Assembly: GCA_017610335.1 (NCBI GenBank)
Contig: JAFCCG010000008.1
Span: forward strand, 1-33,923
DNA length: 33,923 bases
Direction: 5' to 3'
Source: Chloroflexota bacterium
Lineage (GTDB): Archaea; Iainarchaeota; Iainarchaeia; Iainarchaeales; GCA-2688035
A program made the translations under genes and the position numbers. This document shows, piece after piece, positions 22,870-30,253 of this stretch (position 1 is its first letter; the number at the start of each line of letters is the position of its first letter). Below the pieces are notes generated by a model, which saw only the letters and a list, made by a program, of their open reading frames with translations, was not told the DNA's origin and made no database searches.

Positions 22870-24411
22870 TTACAGCAGCTCTGCGGTTTCAGCGTCTTTT
22901 TCTTCAAGCCCTTGTTCAAACTCAAGCCCTGCTTTTTCAAGACTTTTTTCATGCTTGCTTTCCGCGCTTTTTCTTTCCCTGACCTTAAAGAACAGGGGGT
23001 AGTGGGTTGCTTCTCCCACCAAAAGGGCTTCGCCAACCCTTAAGGAGGTAATCATGTCAATGCTTTTGCTGTCAAGGCCCTCTGAACTTTCCCCAATGTG
23101 TTTCAGGTCATAGGGGTTTGTTATTCTGAGAATAATATGGGTGCCACATTGTGATAATGTGGTTGTGTCAAGCTGCACAGGCCTTTGGGAAACAAGGCAT
23201 AGCGAAGCGCCAAACTTTCTCCCCTCTCTTGCAATTGTTCTGATAATTGAACGGCTTATTGCTGTTTCAGATTTTGCCATTTGCGGCGCGAACTGGTGGG
23301 CTTCTTCCAAAACCATTAGAAAGGGCGGAATTCTATTGCTTCGCCTCTCATTGAAAATCCTTTGCGCAAAATAGCTTACAATCACCTGCTTTTTCTTTAG
23401 GTTTATTGTGTCACTTAAGTCAACAACAGTAAGCTGACCTGGCTTTATCAAATCAGGAATGCTTGGATTATCTATTTTGCCAAAAAGCCTTAGCTCGCGA
23501 AGCATGTCAAGCCATCCAATTAAAGGCCCTTTGCTGTTTTCCTTTATTGCCTTATCCCTTGCAACAGCATCCCTTAGGTCATTCAAATCAAACGGGCCCA
23601 AGCCATCTTTCATCTGCTTTTTCAGCTCGTTTAGAATGCGTCCCAAATCCCTTTTTTGCGGAGCGCTTAAACCAGGAACTATTCCGGCAACAACTCCAAC
23701 GCTTAATTTTGGAACACCGATTTTTATATCTGATGCCTTTACAAGTCTTGTTTTTTTACTATAATCTTTTTTGCCTTTTTCGCTTGGCGGAATGGCAAAA
23801 CAGCTGTATTCGCCGTGGGGGTCCAAAACTATTGTTGCAATGCGCCCTTGTTCTTTTGGCCTGTCCAAAAGCTCTTCAAGGAGAACAGAAACACTGTAAG
23901 ATTTTCCAAAGCCAGACTGGGCAAGAAAACAAACATGTTTTTTTAAAAGCGAGGACATTCCAAGCTTTACTGGAAGGTTGTGATGGTCAACTTCTCCAAG
24001 CAATAATCCATTTTCATCAAAATTTAAAAAGCGTTCAAGGTTTTCTTTGGAAGCAAGCCTTATTCTTGTGCCAGGGCTTGGCGGAAATGTCACACGCTTA
24101 ATTGTTTCGTTTTCAAAATAACCCAAAGGTCTTGTTTTTGCAACAAGATATTCCCATTCAGCTGTTGGAAACTGTTCAGACATTGCAGAACCGTTTTTTT
24201 CAAATTCTTTTACTGAATCTGCTCTTTCAAAATAACGATTTGTTTTTTGTACATCATTTACAAGAGCTATTAATGTTCCTTTGCCAAAATCCATTTCAAC
24301 AAACTGACCTCGGTGAACCTTTCCGTTATTTACAACAAATTCAAGGCTTCCGGGAGAAGGGCCGTCCATGCTGCTTATTACTGTTCCAATGTTTTTCTCG
24401 TCCTTTGTCAT
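22870..24411 (-). CDS. herA: HerA-type DNA translocase/helicase
   Basis: 513 residues from ATG 24411. HerA is a hexameric FtsK-like ATPase that drives NurA nuclease during end resection. The N-terminal HAS-barrel (about 1-90) begins IGTVISSMDGPSPGSLEFVV. The RecA-like core has Walker A AQSGFGKS (164-171; the first Gly is Ala), Walker B IVLDPHGEY, MVLEEAHQFAP, and the HerA region LVSQRPVQLDTTTLSQCGTH. SD GGTGA lies five bases before ATG 24411 and contains the upstream gene's TGA stop. Last gene of the nurA operon. The C-terminal ~40 residues are acidic. Confidence 0.95.
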   Translation of the reverse strand: MTKDEKNIGTVISSMDGPSPGSLEFVVNNGKVHRGQFVEMDFGKGTLIALVNDVQKTNRYFERADSVKEFEKNGSAMSEQFPTAEWEYLVAKTRPLGYFENETIKRVTFPPSPGTRIRLASKENLERFLNFDENGLLLGEVDHHNLPVKLGMSSLLKKHVCFLAQSGFGKSYSVSVLLEELLDRPKEQGRIATIVLDPHGEYSCFAIPPSEKGKKDYSKKTRLVKASDIKIGVPKLSVGVVAGIVPGLSAPQKRDLGRILNELKKQMKDGLGPFDLNDLRDAVARDKAIKENSKGPLIGWLDMLRELRLFGKIDNPSIPDLIKPGQLTVVDLSDTINLKKKQVIVSYFAQRIFNERRSNRIPPFLMVLEEAHQFAPQMAKSETAISRSIIRTIAREGRKFGASLCLVSQRPVQLDTTTLSQCGTHIILRITNPYDLKHIGESSEGLDSKSIDMITSLRVGEALLVGEATHYPLFFKVRERKSAESKHEKSLEKAGLEFEQGLEEKDAETAELL

Positions 24412-24416
24412 AAAAA

Positions 24417-25064
24417 TCACCTTTTCCCCCTTGCAAGATTTTTGGAAAAGACAACATTGCCACCGTAAAACTGTTTTATTGAGATGTTAAACCTTTTTTC
24501 CAGCTGCTTTAGTCTTTTAGTAGAAAGTCCTGTAGAAACTATACCTGTTCCACCAGGTTTCAAAACAGAAACTATTTGAAAAAAAGCTTTTTCAGGCAAA
24601 GGAGTATATATTGTCCCTCCAACAGTTGAGACAACCAAATGAAACTTGTTCTTGCCAAATGTATCAACAAGTTTCATTACGTTTACTTCTTTGTCTGGCC
24701 ATCCAGTACCTCTTCTAACATCGGTTGTTGTTACATTTAATTTTTTACCAAATTCTGATTTTAAAAGTTCGTGTTTTAGACTGCTTCTTCCAGTTCCCTC
24801 ATCCAAAACCTCAAGTTTTTCAGGGAATCTTTTAGAAAGCTTTTGAAGCACTGGTTTAAATTTTATATTATGCCAGGATTCTACATCAGCCAAACTGTCT
24901 ATATCCAATGGCTCTTTAAAGCTCTTCCAATGATCATTTCTCGCTTTCCTTTCCTGCTCTGCAACCAGCTTCTTTTCCTCTAAGGAAACTTGCTCGAAGG
25001 ACATGTTTTTGCGCCTTCTAAGCTGTTTTTGACTTATTTGCATTTTTCTTTTTTTTGGTTTCAA
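24417..25064 (-). CDS. Methyltransferase-like protein C of the nurA-herA operon
   Basis: 215 residues from TTG 25064, SD GGTGA six bases upstream. After a basic N-terminus it has the segment VSLEEKKLVAEQERKAR shared by all three tandem paralogs. A class I methyltransferase-like Rossmann core follows: LEVLDEGTGRSSLKHELL (motif I), VTTTDVR, FHLVVSTVGG and ALKPGG-type turn VLKPGGTGIVSTG. Motif I reads DEGTGRSS, where most SAM enzymes have DxGxGxG, so cofactor binding may be altered. No catalytic NPPY or similar motif is seen. Stop TGA is inside the SD of herA. Substrate unknown; a role with HerA-NurA is inferred from the operon. Confidence 0.75.
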   Translation of the reverse strand: MKPKKRKMQISQKQLRRRKNMSFEQVSLEEKKLVAEQERKARNDHWKSFKEPLDIDSLADVESWHNIKFKPVLQKLSKRFPEKLEVLDEGTGRSSLKHELLKSEFGKKLNVTTTDVRRGTGWPDKEVNVMKLVDTFGKNKFHLVVSTVGGTIYTPLPEKAFFQIVSVLKPGGTGIVSTGLSTKRLKQLEKRFNISIKQFYGGNVVFSKNLARGKR

Positions 25065-25070
25065 AAAAAA

Positions 25071-25760
25071 TCACCTTTTCTTCTTCCTGCCAATGTTTTT
25101 TGTGAAAACGATCCCTACTCCAGTCAGTTGCTTTACAGTAATGTTGAATTTTTTTGCTAAATTCTCTAACTGCAAAGGAGTCTTGCTAAAAACAAGATTG
25201 GTTCCAACAACTCCAACACCACCTGGCTTTATAACTGAAACTATTTGATAAAGAGCTTTTTTAGACAAAGAAGAATATTCAGCTCCGCCCGCGGTGGAGA
25301 ACACTAAATGAAATCTGTTTTTGCCAAACTTTTTAACCAAGCCCATTACTTTTACTTTTGTTGTCTTGCTAAAAAAACTGCTTCTTATATCTGTCTTGGT
25401 AACATTCAAATTTTTTCCGAAAGATTTACGCAAACCGGAAGCAAAACTGCTTTTCCCGGCACCTTCATCTAAAACCTCCAATGTCTCATCTTGAAAACGC
25501 AAAAACAGTTTTTCGATAATGGGTTTTATTTTTATGCCGTGAAATTGTTCAACTTCCTTTAGTGTTCTTCTGTCTGTTCTGCTAAAAGCACACTTTCCAA
25601 GGGAGCGGCTGTTCCAAAATGTTTTCTTTGCCGTTTCTTCCTGTTCAGCAACTGCCCTTTTTTCCGCAACAGAAAAATTTGTTAACGAAACATTCTTTCT
25701 TCCGCGTTTCTGTTTTTGCCTTATCTTTGCTTTTCTCTCCACAGCCCTCAAAAAAATCAT
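25071..25760 (-). CDS. Methyltransferase-like protein B of the nurA-herA operon
   Basis: 229 residues from ATG 25760, which overlaps the TGA of the Zn-ribbon gene (ATGA); TTG 25751 is an alternative start matching the TGA-T-run-TTG pattern of protein C. Basic N-terminus with KAKIRQKQKRGRK, then VSLTNFSVAEKRAVAEQEETAK, LEVLDEGAGKSSFASGL (motif I), VTKTDIR, FHLVFSTAGGAEYSSL and VIKPGGVGVVG. This is the same layout as proteins A and C, with identity spread along the whole length. A longer frame to 25940 exists but overlaps the Zn-ribbon gene, and that extension has no counterpart in the paralogs. Stop TGA overlaps the SD of gene C. Confidence 0.72.
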   Translation of the reverse strand: MIFLRAVERKAKIRQKQKRGRKNVSLTNFSVAEKRAVAEQEETAKKTFWNSRSLGKCAFSRTDRRTLKEVEQFHGIKIKPIIEKLFLRFQDETLEVLDEGAGKSSFASGLRKSFGKNLNVTKTDIRSSFFSKTTKVKVMGLVKKFGKNRFHLVFSTAGGAEYSSLSKKALYQIVSVIKPGGVGVVGTNLVFSKTPLQLENLAKKFNITVKQLTGVGIVFTKNIGRKKKR

Positions 25761-25930
25761 TCTCCTTTCTTCTTCAATTCCTTTACAAACTTTTCGTTTC
25801 CCTTCAGTCCAATTCCCTGATAGCCGCACTTTCCGCATTTGTACTGGTCTCCGAGCTTGCCTCCAAGCAGCCAGCACATGTCGGTTGAGCCACAGGAAGA
25901 GCAGACAATGAATTCTTTTTCTTTCTCCAA
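25757..25930 (-). CDS. Small zinc-ribbon protein in the nurA-herA operon
   Basis: 57 residues, easily missed because it starts with TTG and lies opposite to and overlapping larger spurious frames. The sequence has CSSCGSTDMCW and KCGKCGYQG, two CxxC knuckles of a zinc ribbon, then a basic helix EKFVKELKKKGE. Start TTG 25930 follows GTGA, which holds the TGA stop of protein A. It resembles small archaeal ribbon proteins of unknown function. Within the operon it separates methyltransferase-like A from B. Confidence 0.75.
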   Translation of the reverse strand: MEKEKEFIVCSSCGSTDMCWLLGGKLGDQYKCGKCGYQGIGLKGNEKFVKELKKKGE

Positions 25931-25936
25931 ACAAAA

Positions 25937-26587
25937 TCACTTTTTCTTTTTGGTGTTTTTAGTAAAAACAATACTATTAACGCAATCCTCACCTCTGGAC
26001 TCAAAAGACTTAAATGATTGGATATTGATATTAAACGTTTCAGCCAATTGACGAAGCCTTTCTTTTGGAATTCCAGTGGCTATTATTCCTACGCCTCGGG
26101 GTTTCAAAACAGAAACTATTTGAAAAAACGCCTTTTCTGGCACAGGGGAGCGCCATGCCCCACCACCAGTTGAAACCACCAAGTGAAATCGGTTCTCGCC
26201 AAATCTCTCGACCAAGTGTACCACATTAACTATTACATCTGGCTTCTTAGGCATTGGCCACATTATGCCTTTGCATATGTCTGTTGTAGTAACATGCAGG
26301 TCCTTGAAACGCCACAACAACCCCCTCTTCAAACTGCTTCTTCCAGCACCCTCATCCAAAACCTCAAGAGTTTGGTCAGGGAATTTCTTTCTTAATTCTT
26401 TAATTATTGGCTTGAACTTTATGCCATGAATACAATGCTGAATAGCATGTATATTACGCCCAATGGCGCCAAACCACTTTAGCCTTGTTCTAAAAAGTTT
26501 AGCTCTGCGTTCCTGCTCAGCCACGGACTTTTCTTCGCTTGCCGAAAGCTTGTGGAATAAAACCTTCTCCTTTTCCTTTTTATGCAT
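25937..26587 (-). CDS. Methyltransferase-like protein A of the nurA-herA operon
   Basis: 216 residues from ATG 26587, with GAGGT nine bases upstream; TTG 26596 is a weaker option. Layout as in B and C: KLSASEEKSVAEQERRAK, HGIKFKPIIKELRKKFPD, LEVLDEGAGRSSLKRGLL (motif I), VTTTDICKG, FHLVVSTGGGAWRSPVPEKA, SVLKPRGVGIIATG. The turn LKPRG replaces the common LKPGG, and motif I again ends in SS. It begins 13 nt after the nurA stop. Stop TGA lies in the SD-like GTGA before the Zn-ribbon gene. Confidence 0.75.
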   Translation of the reverse strand: MHKKEKEKVLFHKLSASEEKSVAEQERRAKLFRTRLKWFGAIGRNIHAIQHCIHGIKFKPIIKELRKKFPDQTLEVLDEGAGRSSLKRGLLWRFKDLHVTTTDICKGIMWPMPKKPDVIVNVVHLVERFGENRFHLVVSTGGGAWRSPVPEKAFFQIVSVLKPRGVGIIATGIPKERLRQLAETFNINIQSFKSFESRGEDCVNSIVFTKNTKKKK

Positions 26588-26599
26588 TTCCCTCAAACC

Positions 26600-27697
26600 T
26601 CAAAATGGCCTGCTGTCCCTTCTAAGCCTTAATTTAAATCCCTTGTTCAATTTGTTTAAAATCTTGTCGTAAACTATTTCAATTTCCTGCGAGTGAAGCT
26701 TTGCATGCAGGTCGGCCTCGATTAAAATTGAGGGATAGGCATATTCTCTGTGCATGCAACTTTGAGCAAACACCATTGACGCAACTTTGGAAGCATGCTT
26801 TGAAATACTTTCGCCATTCTGATGCAGGAATTCAACACGCAAAGGTCTGTCAAAAGAAACAGGCTTTAAATAAAATGCTCTGACGCTTTTTGACCATTTT
26901 TCATCAAAATCCATCAGAATAGGGTGCTCTTTTGTGCTGGCAGTGTAATTGAAAGCAAAACTTCTTTCACCTGGCTTTAGCAAATAATCCAAAAGTATTG
27001 CGTCATAACAGCCTTCAAGCTGCCATGAAAGATTTTTCTGGTTTGAAAGAAGTTGTTCCTGCAAAATCTGCCTAAAACGCGAGCCTCTGCTGTCTTCAAC
27101 GCATCCCACAAGCTCACAATCGTTTTTTTCCGCAATTTTGTAAAGTGATTGAAATTGTTTAAGCATTTCATGGTAATCGCTTTTAATTCCACTTTCGTTC
27201 CTTGGCTTGTCAGCATATTGCGGAACAATACTTCCGTCAAGAAAACAAAATTCCGGAGAAAATTTTTCAATAAGGGCTTTTGCTGTTTCAACTTCCTTAA
27301 TTAATCTTTGAATGCTTTTACTGCATTGAAATTCATCAGCTTCCAAACCAGCTTTGCTCAGACTTGGTTCAGGAAAAGCATAAAAGCTAGGGAAGTAATC
27401 GGCTTTTGCAAGCTTTTCTTTTTTATAATTGAACACTGCTCCAACAGCTCTTATTAGCACAAGGTCAAGCGCAAAAAGGTCCTTGTCAATAAAACCAGAG
27501 TCAACACCTGCAATTTTACAATTCAAAGAAGACTTTTCAACCGGGATTATGAGCTTTTCTTCTGCAAGCTCTGGAGATCCTGATTCAAGCAAATTCAATT
27601 TTGTTAAAGGCAAAAGCTTTTCGCTTAAAATCTTCCTTTTTTTATCCAACTCAGAAATGGTTGTAACAGCCTCATTAATAACGCTTGTAATTTCCAT
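26600..27697 (-). CDS. nurA: NurA 5'-3' nuclease
   Basis: 365 residues. NurA is an RNase-H-like nuclease that resects DNA ends inside the HerA ring. Catalytic Asp66 is in IAGVDSGFI, and Asp154 in FLDGSIVPQ. VEDSRGSRFR follows and ARAFYLKP-type region SVRAFYLKPVSFDRPLRVEFL is a late family motif, ending in HREYAYPSILIEADLHAKL. First gene of the operon, herA being last. ATG 27697 lies 28 nt after a TATA-like TTTTAAAT (27721-27728, minus strand), so a leaderless start is likely. Motif copy C is 10 nt further upstream. Confidence 0.93.
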   Translation of the reverse strand: MEITSVINEAVTTISELDKKRKILSEKLLPLTKLNLLESGSPELAEEKLIIPVEKSSLNCKIAGVDSGFIDKDLFALDLVLIRAVGAVFNYKKEKLAKADYFPSFYAFPEPSLSKAGLEADEFQCSKSIQRLIKEVETAKALIEKFSPEFCFLDGSIVPQYADKPRNESGIKSDYHEMLKQFQSLYKIAEKNDCELVGCVEDSRGSRFRQILQEQLLSNQKNLSWQLEGCYDAILLDYLLKPGERSFAFNYTASTKEHPILMDFDEKWSKSVRAFYLKPVSFDRPLRVEFLHQNGESISKHASKVASMVFAQSCMHREYAYPSILIEADLHAKLHSQEIEIVYDKILNKLNKGFKLRLRRDSRPF

Positions 27698-27720
27698 CCA
27701 ATAAAATAAGTAAAAATGAC

Positions 27721-27728
27721 ATTTAAAA
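27721..27728 (-). promoter_or_regulatory. TATA box of the nurA-herA operon
   Basis: TTTTAAAT on the minus strand, centred about 28 nt before ATG 27697. With the adjacent 18-bp motif it makes up nearly all of the 72-bp gap before nurA. Confidence 0.5.
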
Positions 27729-27738
27729 GCTTGCGGAA

Positions 27739-27756
27739 AGAGCAGGCTTCCGGTGA
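27739..27756 (-). promoter_or_regulatory. Shared 18-bp upstream motif, copy C (nurA operon)
   Basis: TCACCGGAAGCCTGCTCT differs from copies A and B at one base. It is followed by TTCCGCAAGC and then the nurA TATA box. The plus strand could also form a small hairpin (GGAA / TTCC around AGAGCAGG), so a terminator of the gene at 27770-28426 cannot be excluded. Confidence 0.6.
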
Positions 27757-27769
27757 AAGATGACTAAAA

Positions 27770-28426
27770 TTATGGCTTTTGGATTCTTATCACAACATCA
27801 ACATATTCAACAAAATCGATTCTCTTTTTTAAATACCTTGCAGTTATTTTTAGATTTGGCCTTTTTTTTCGGAATTTGCTTAGGAATCTTTTCGCCTCTT
27901 CAACCGTGAAATTGTGGGTGCTTGGCTTATAAACTGCAGGAATAACAGTGAAAAGAACACCGCCTGCTTTCAGGTGTGAAATTGAATTTGCAATGCTTTT
28001 TCCAATAAGGCTCTTTGAAAGCACATAATCTTCCCCAAAGCAGTCATAAATCATATCAAATTTGGTGCCGTGCTTTAGCCTTAGGCCTATTCCCTGTTTA
28101 ACTCTGTCAATCTTGGCGAGGTTTTCTGCTTTGACTGTTTTTGAAAGGGTTAAAGCGGTTGCGTGTATTCTTTCAGGATTAAATTGCTTTACTTCTGAAA
28201 GCATTCTTCCGGCGCCGGCACCCTTGTCAAACACTGAAACAGTGCCATTTTTTGCTCGAATTTTTTTGCCGATTGCAATAGTAAGAGAATTTTTGAATGG
28301 AGCCTCTGAAAGAGACCTGTCAAGGTTGTAGGGGTTATCGCCCTTGCCTACATCGTGATTTCTGGCCCACTTAATTGCTTTGCTAAGGCTCTGCCTGTGC
28401 TTTTGCACACTAAGCTTTCTTTTCAT
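27770..28426 (-). CDS. Class I methyltransferase-like protein D
   Basis: 218 residues. The Rossmann core is more canonical than in A, B and C: VSVFDKGAGAGRML (GxGxG-type motif I), HATALTLSKTVKAENL, TKFDMIYDCFGEDYVLSKSLIGKS and LKAGGVLFTVIP. The N-terminus is basic (KRKLSVQKHRQ) and the C-terminus has a KKRIDFVEYVDVVIRI strand. SAM binding is plausible; the substrate is not known. It is upstream of nurA on the same strand but separated by a likely promoter, so it may form its own unit. It is only distantly related to the three operon paralogs. Confidence 0.7.
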   Translation of the reverse strand: MKRKLSVQKHRQSLSKAIKWARNHDVGKGDNPYNLDRSLSEAPFKNSLTIAIGKKIRAKNGTVSVFDKGAGAGRMLSEVKQFNPERIHATALTLSKTVKAENLAKIDRVKQGIGLRLKHGTKFDMIYDCFGEDYVLSKSLIGKSIANSISHLKAGGVLFTVIPAVYKPSTHNFTVEEAKRFLSKFRKKRPNLKITARYLKKRIDFVEYVDVVIRIQKP

Positions 28427-28535
28427 GCTTAAATATTCATCACTGCAAGAATTTAATTCTTTCCCTTAACTAAAGGCAAAGCTTTTTTAATCTGGGTTTA
28501 CTTACTTTGTAAGAAAGAGATTTCAGGGTGTGAAA

Positions 28536-28910
28536 ATGGCAAGCGCAATTTTTTTGATTAAAAGCATTACACAGCATTGGAGGCCTCCGTTTGGCAAGGA
28601 AATAACAGAGCTTGAAATGGATGTGGACGAAGGAAAAAAGTTTGACGATTTTCCAAAAGAAGGCCCAATTTTCAAACTTGTCAAATGCGACGGAGACAAG
28701 GCATTAATTGAATTCAGCGGAAAATTCACTTTGAAAGGCCATTTGCATCCAAGAAACAGACAAATCTGGATTGAAAAGGACGAAGCAGTAGACTTTGCTT
28801 ATTTATGGGGCGAAGACGGGATAACGAAGAGCCTCAAATTGAAGGAAATTGTTAGGAAAAGTCAGGAAGAAAACCAGCAAATTTTGGAAGAAGGTTTGAA
28901 TCCTAAATAG
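28536..28910 (+). CDS. Hypothetical protein, strand-rich
   Basis: 124 residues from ATG 28536; GGTG five bases upstream supports this over GTG 28530. Not recognised. The start ASAIFLIKSITQHWRPPFGKEI and middle EGPIFKLVKCDGDKALIEFSG suggest a small beta-barrel or beta-roll, followed by FTLKGHLHPRNRQIWI and a helical tail rich in E and Q. No cysteine pairs or catalytic motifs. A TATA-like CTTTTTTAATC (28482-28492) lies in the divergent gap shared with protein D. Confidence 0.55.
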   Translation: MASAIFLIKSITQHWRPPFGKEITELEMDVDEGKKFDDFPKEGPIFKLVKCDGDKALIEFSGKFTLKGHLHPRNRQIWIEKDEAVDFAYLWGEDGITKSLKLKEIVRKSQEENQQILEEGLNPK

Positions 28911-28947
28911 AAGCAAGCCTTAAAAACTGCAAACGCCAAATTATTTC

Positions 28948-29862
28948 ATGCCAAAGCAAAAAAAGACTTCTTCCAATACACAGCGTGGTAGATGGAAACA
29001 AAATATCCGTGCCCGAGGAAAATTTATTAGAAGGGCACTTAGCCTTACGCTGGCTTCAAATAGAGAGATTGCCGATCGGGCTGGTCTGAAAATAACTAAT
29101 CCCATAATCACTATTAACAAGAATGAGGGGATTAGGCCCCCCCCTGAAATGGCGAAAGGTATTGAGGGAACAAGAAAGTCTGATATATTGAAGAAAAGAG
29201 TGAGAAAGGATACAAGAAAAAAAATTGGCTTTTTCAAAACAGAAGCAGAAAAATGGGCTGTTATCAAAAAGTACAATGACCTTATTGAAGAAATCACAGG
29301 CAAGTGGTGGAGATCAGAGCCAGTCAAGAGCGCTTTTGGCAGAAAAAGAAAAGATTTTTTGAAGGAAGTAAAATTGTTTGTATTCAAACAGCTTGACTAC
29401 TTCGACCCTGGGAAAAAAACCAAGAAAAACGAGCCTGCAAAAATAGAACTTTGGATTAAAAAAGGCATTGAGATTATAAGCAAAAGCATTTATTTTGATG
29501 AAAAAAGGGCTTCCGAAAAACAAAAAAACCTCGTTTCAAAAAGAGCTTCCGGCATGGCCGAACCATTTTTTGCAAGAAACCGTGTTCCGGCAACAGCAAA
29601 GCCATTGCTCAAAAAGCTTGGGCTTAGAGTTAACGATGTTGCAGAACTTGGCTACGGAGACATAAAACAACAAATAATTAAGATTTCAGAACAAAAAAAA
29701 ACAGGATTGAGTCAGAGACAGAAAAAGGTTGTAAAAATGAGGCTCGAAGAAAAAACGCTTGATAAAATAGCTGCAAGCCTTGGTTTTCGTTCAAAGGGAC
29801 TTTTTTCAGAATGCGAAAGTGACGCCGCCAAAAAGATTAAGGCCAGAATGGAAAAACTTTAG
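28948..29862 (+). CDS. Basic protein with C-terminal sigma-region-4-like HTH
   Basis: 304 residues, not recognised overall. Highly basic N-terminal 110 residues (RGRWKQNIRARGKFIRR). The C-terminal 50 residues read LSQRQKKVVKMRLEEKTLDKIAASLGFRS, the pattern of sigma70 region 4 / LuxR-type helix-turn-helix, with KGLFSECESDAAKKIKARM behind. Before it, LLKKLGLRVNDVAELGYGDIKQQIIKIS may be a second helical DNA-binding unit. Probably a DNA-binding regulator or structural DNA protein; target unknown. Starts 37 nt after the preceding gene. Confidence 0.6.
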   Translation: MPKQKKTSSNTQRGRWKQNIRARGKFIRRALSLTLASNREIADRAGLKITNPIITINKNEGIRPPPEMAKGIEGTRKSDILKKRVRKDTRKKIGFFKTEAEKWAVIKKYNDLIEEITGKWWRSEPVKSAFGRKRKDFLKEVKLFVFKQLDYFDPGKKTKKNEPAKIELWIKKGIEIISKSIYFDEKRASEKQKNLVSKRASGMAEPFFARNRVPATAKPLLKKLGLRVNDVAELGYGDIKQQIIKISEQKKTGLSQRQKKVVKMRLEEKTLDKIAASLGFRSKGLFSECESDAAKKIKARMEKL

Positions 29863-29902
29863 TTTGTTAAAAGTTGCGGAAGAAACTTTATCAATCCAAA
29901 AC

Positions 29903-29935
29903 CTTTAAAAACCTTATATGAACTATATTTCATAT
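29903..29935 (+). promoter_or_regulatory. Promoter and dyad operator of the arsR-iscS-iscU operon
   Basis: CTTTAAAAA (29903-29911) is a TATA box about 27 nt before ATG 29934. ATATGAA (29916-29922) and TTCATAT (29929-29935) form a perfect 7+7 inverted repeat with a 6-bp spacer CTATAT. The dyad covers the expected transcription start and the start codon, so a dimer bound there would block transcription. The obvious candidate is the ArsR-type protein encoded at this start. No SD is present. Confidence 0.65.
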
Positions 29936-30251
29936 GAAGTCTGGTTCAACCCCTTATCATTTGTGCCTGGACGTGCTTGGAAACTCTTTGCGCATAAACA
30001 TCATTAAAGAACTTGAAAGGGAACCTAAAAATGTTGGAGAACTTGCAAAAGCACTTGGAGAAGAGCAAAGCAAAGTAAGCCATTCTCTTGCTGCTTTGAA
30101 GAAATGCTCTTTTGTTGAAGCTGAAAAGTTTGGAAAGAAAACAATTTACAGGCTTAGTGAAAGTTTGCTGAAAAAAATTGAAGGCGAAAACCTTTTTGAG
30201 GCCCTTGAAAAGCACTATAAGGAACACAGCTGTAAGTGCTGGAGATGCTGA
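29934..30251 (+). CDS. ArsR-type regulator with cysteine-rich tail
   Basis: 105 residues. A winged helix fills most of it: LCLDVLGNSLRINIIKEL, NVGELAKALGEEQSKVSHSLAALKKCSFVEAEKFGKKTIYRLSE. The last residues are SCKCWRC, giving three cysteines (C-x-C-x-x-C) in addition to Cys in the helix-turn-helix and the start; ArsR metal sites vary in place, so the tail may bind metal or an iron-sulfur cluster. The stop is 2 nt before the cysteine desulfurase start and the SD GGAG for that gene lies in the tail codons. A role as iron-sulfur status sensor is an inference from context. Confidence 0.85.
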   Translation: MKSGSTPYHLCLDVLGNSLRINIIKELEREPKNVGELAKALGEEQSKVSHSLAALKKCSFVEAEKFGKKTIYRLSESLLKKIEGENLFEALEKHYKEHSCKCWRC

Positions 30252-30253
30252 TT

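Noticed and set aside
23463-24101. Plus-strand frame opposite herA
   Set aside because: It has no domain pattern and herA carries all expected motifs.
25761-25940. N-terminal extension of methyltransferase-like protein B
   Set aside because: The other two paralogs lack it, and the region codes in another frame for a zinc-ribbon protein with two CxxC pairs and its own SD.
27770-28426. Treating methyltransferase-like D as a fourth copy of the A-B-C family
   Set aside because: It lacks their VAEQE helix and motif I ending in SS, and aligns only in the general Rossmann core.
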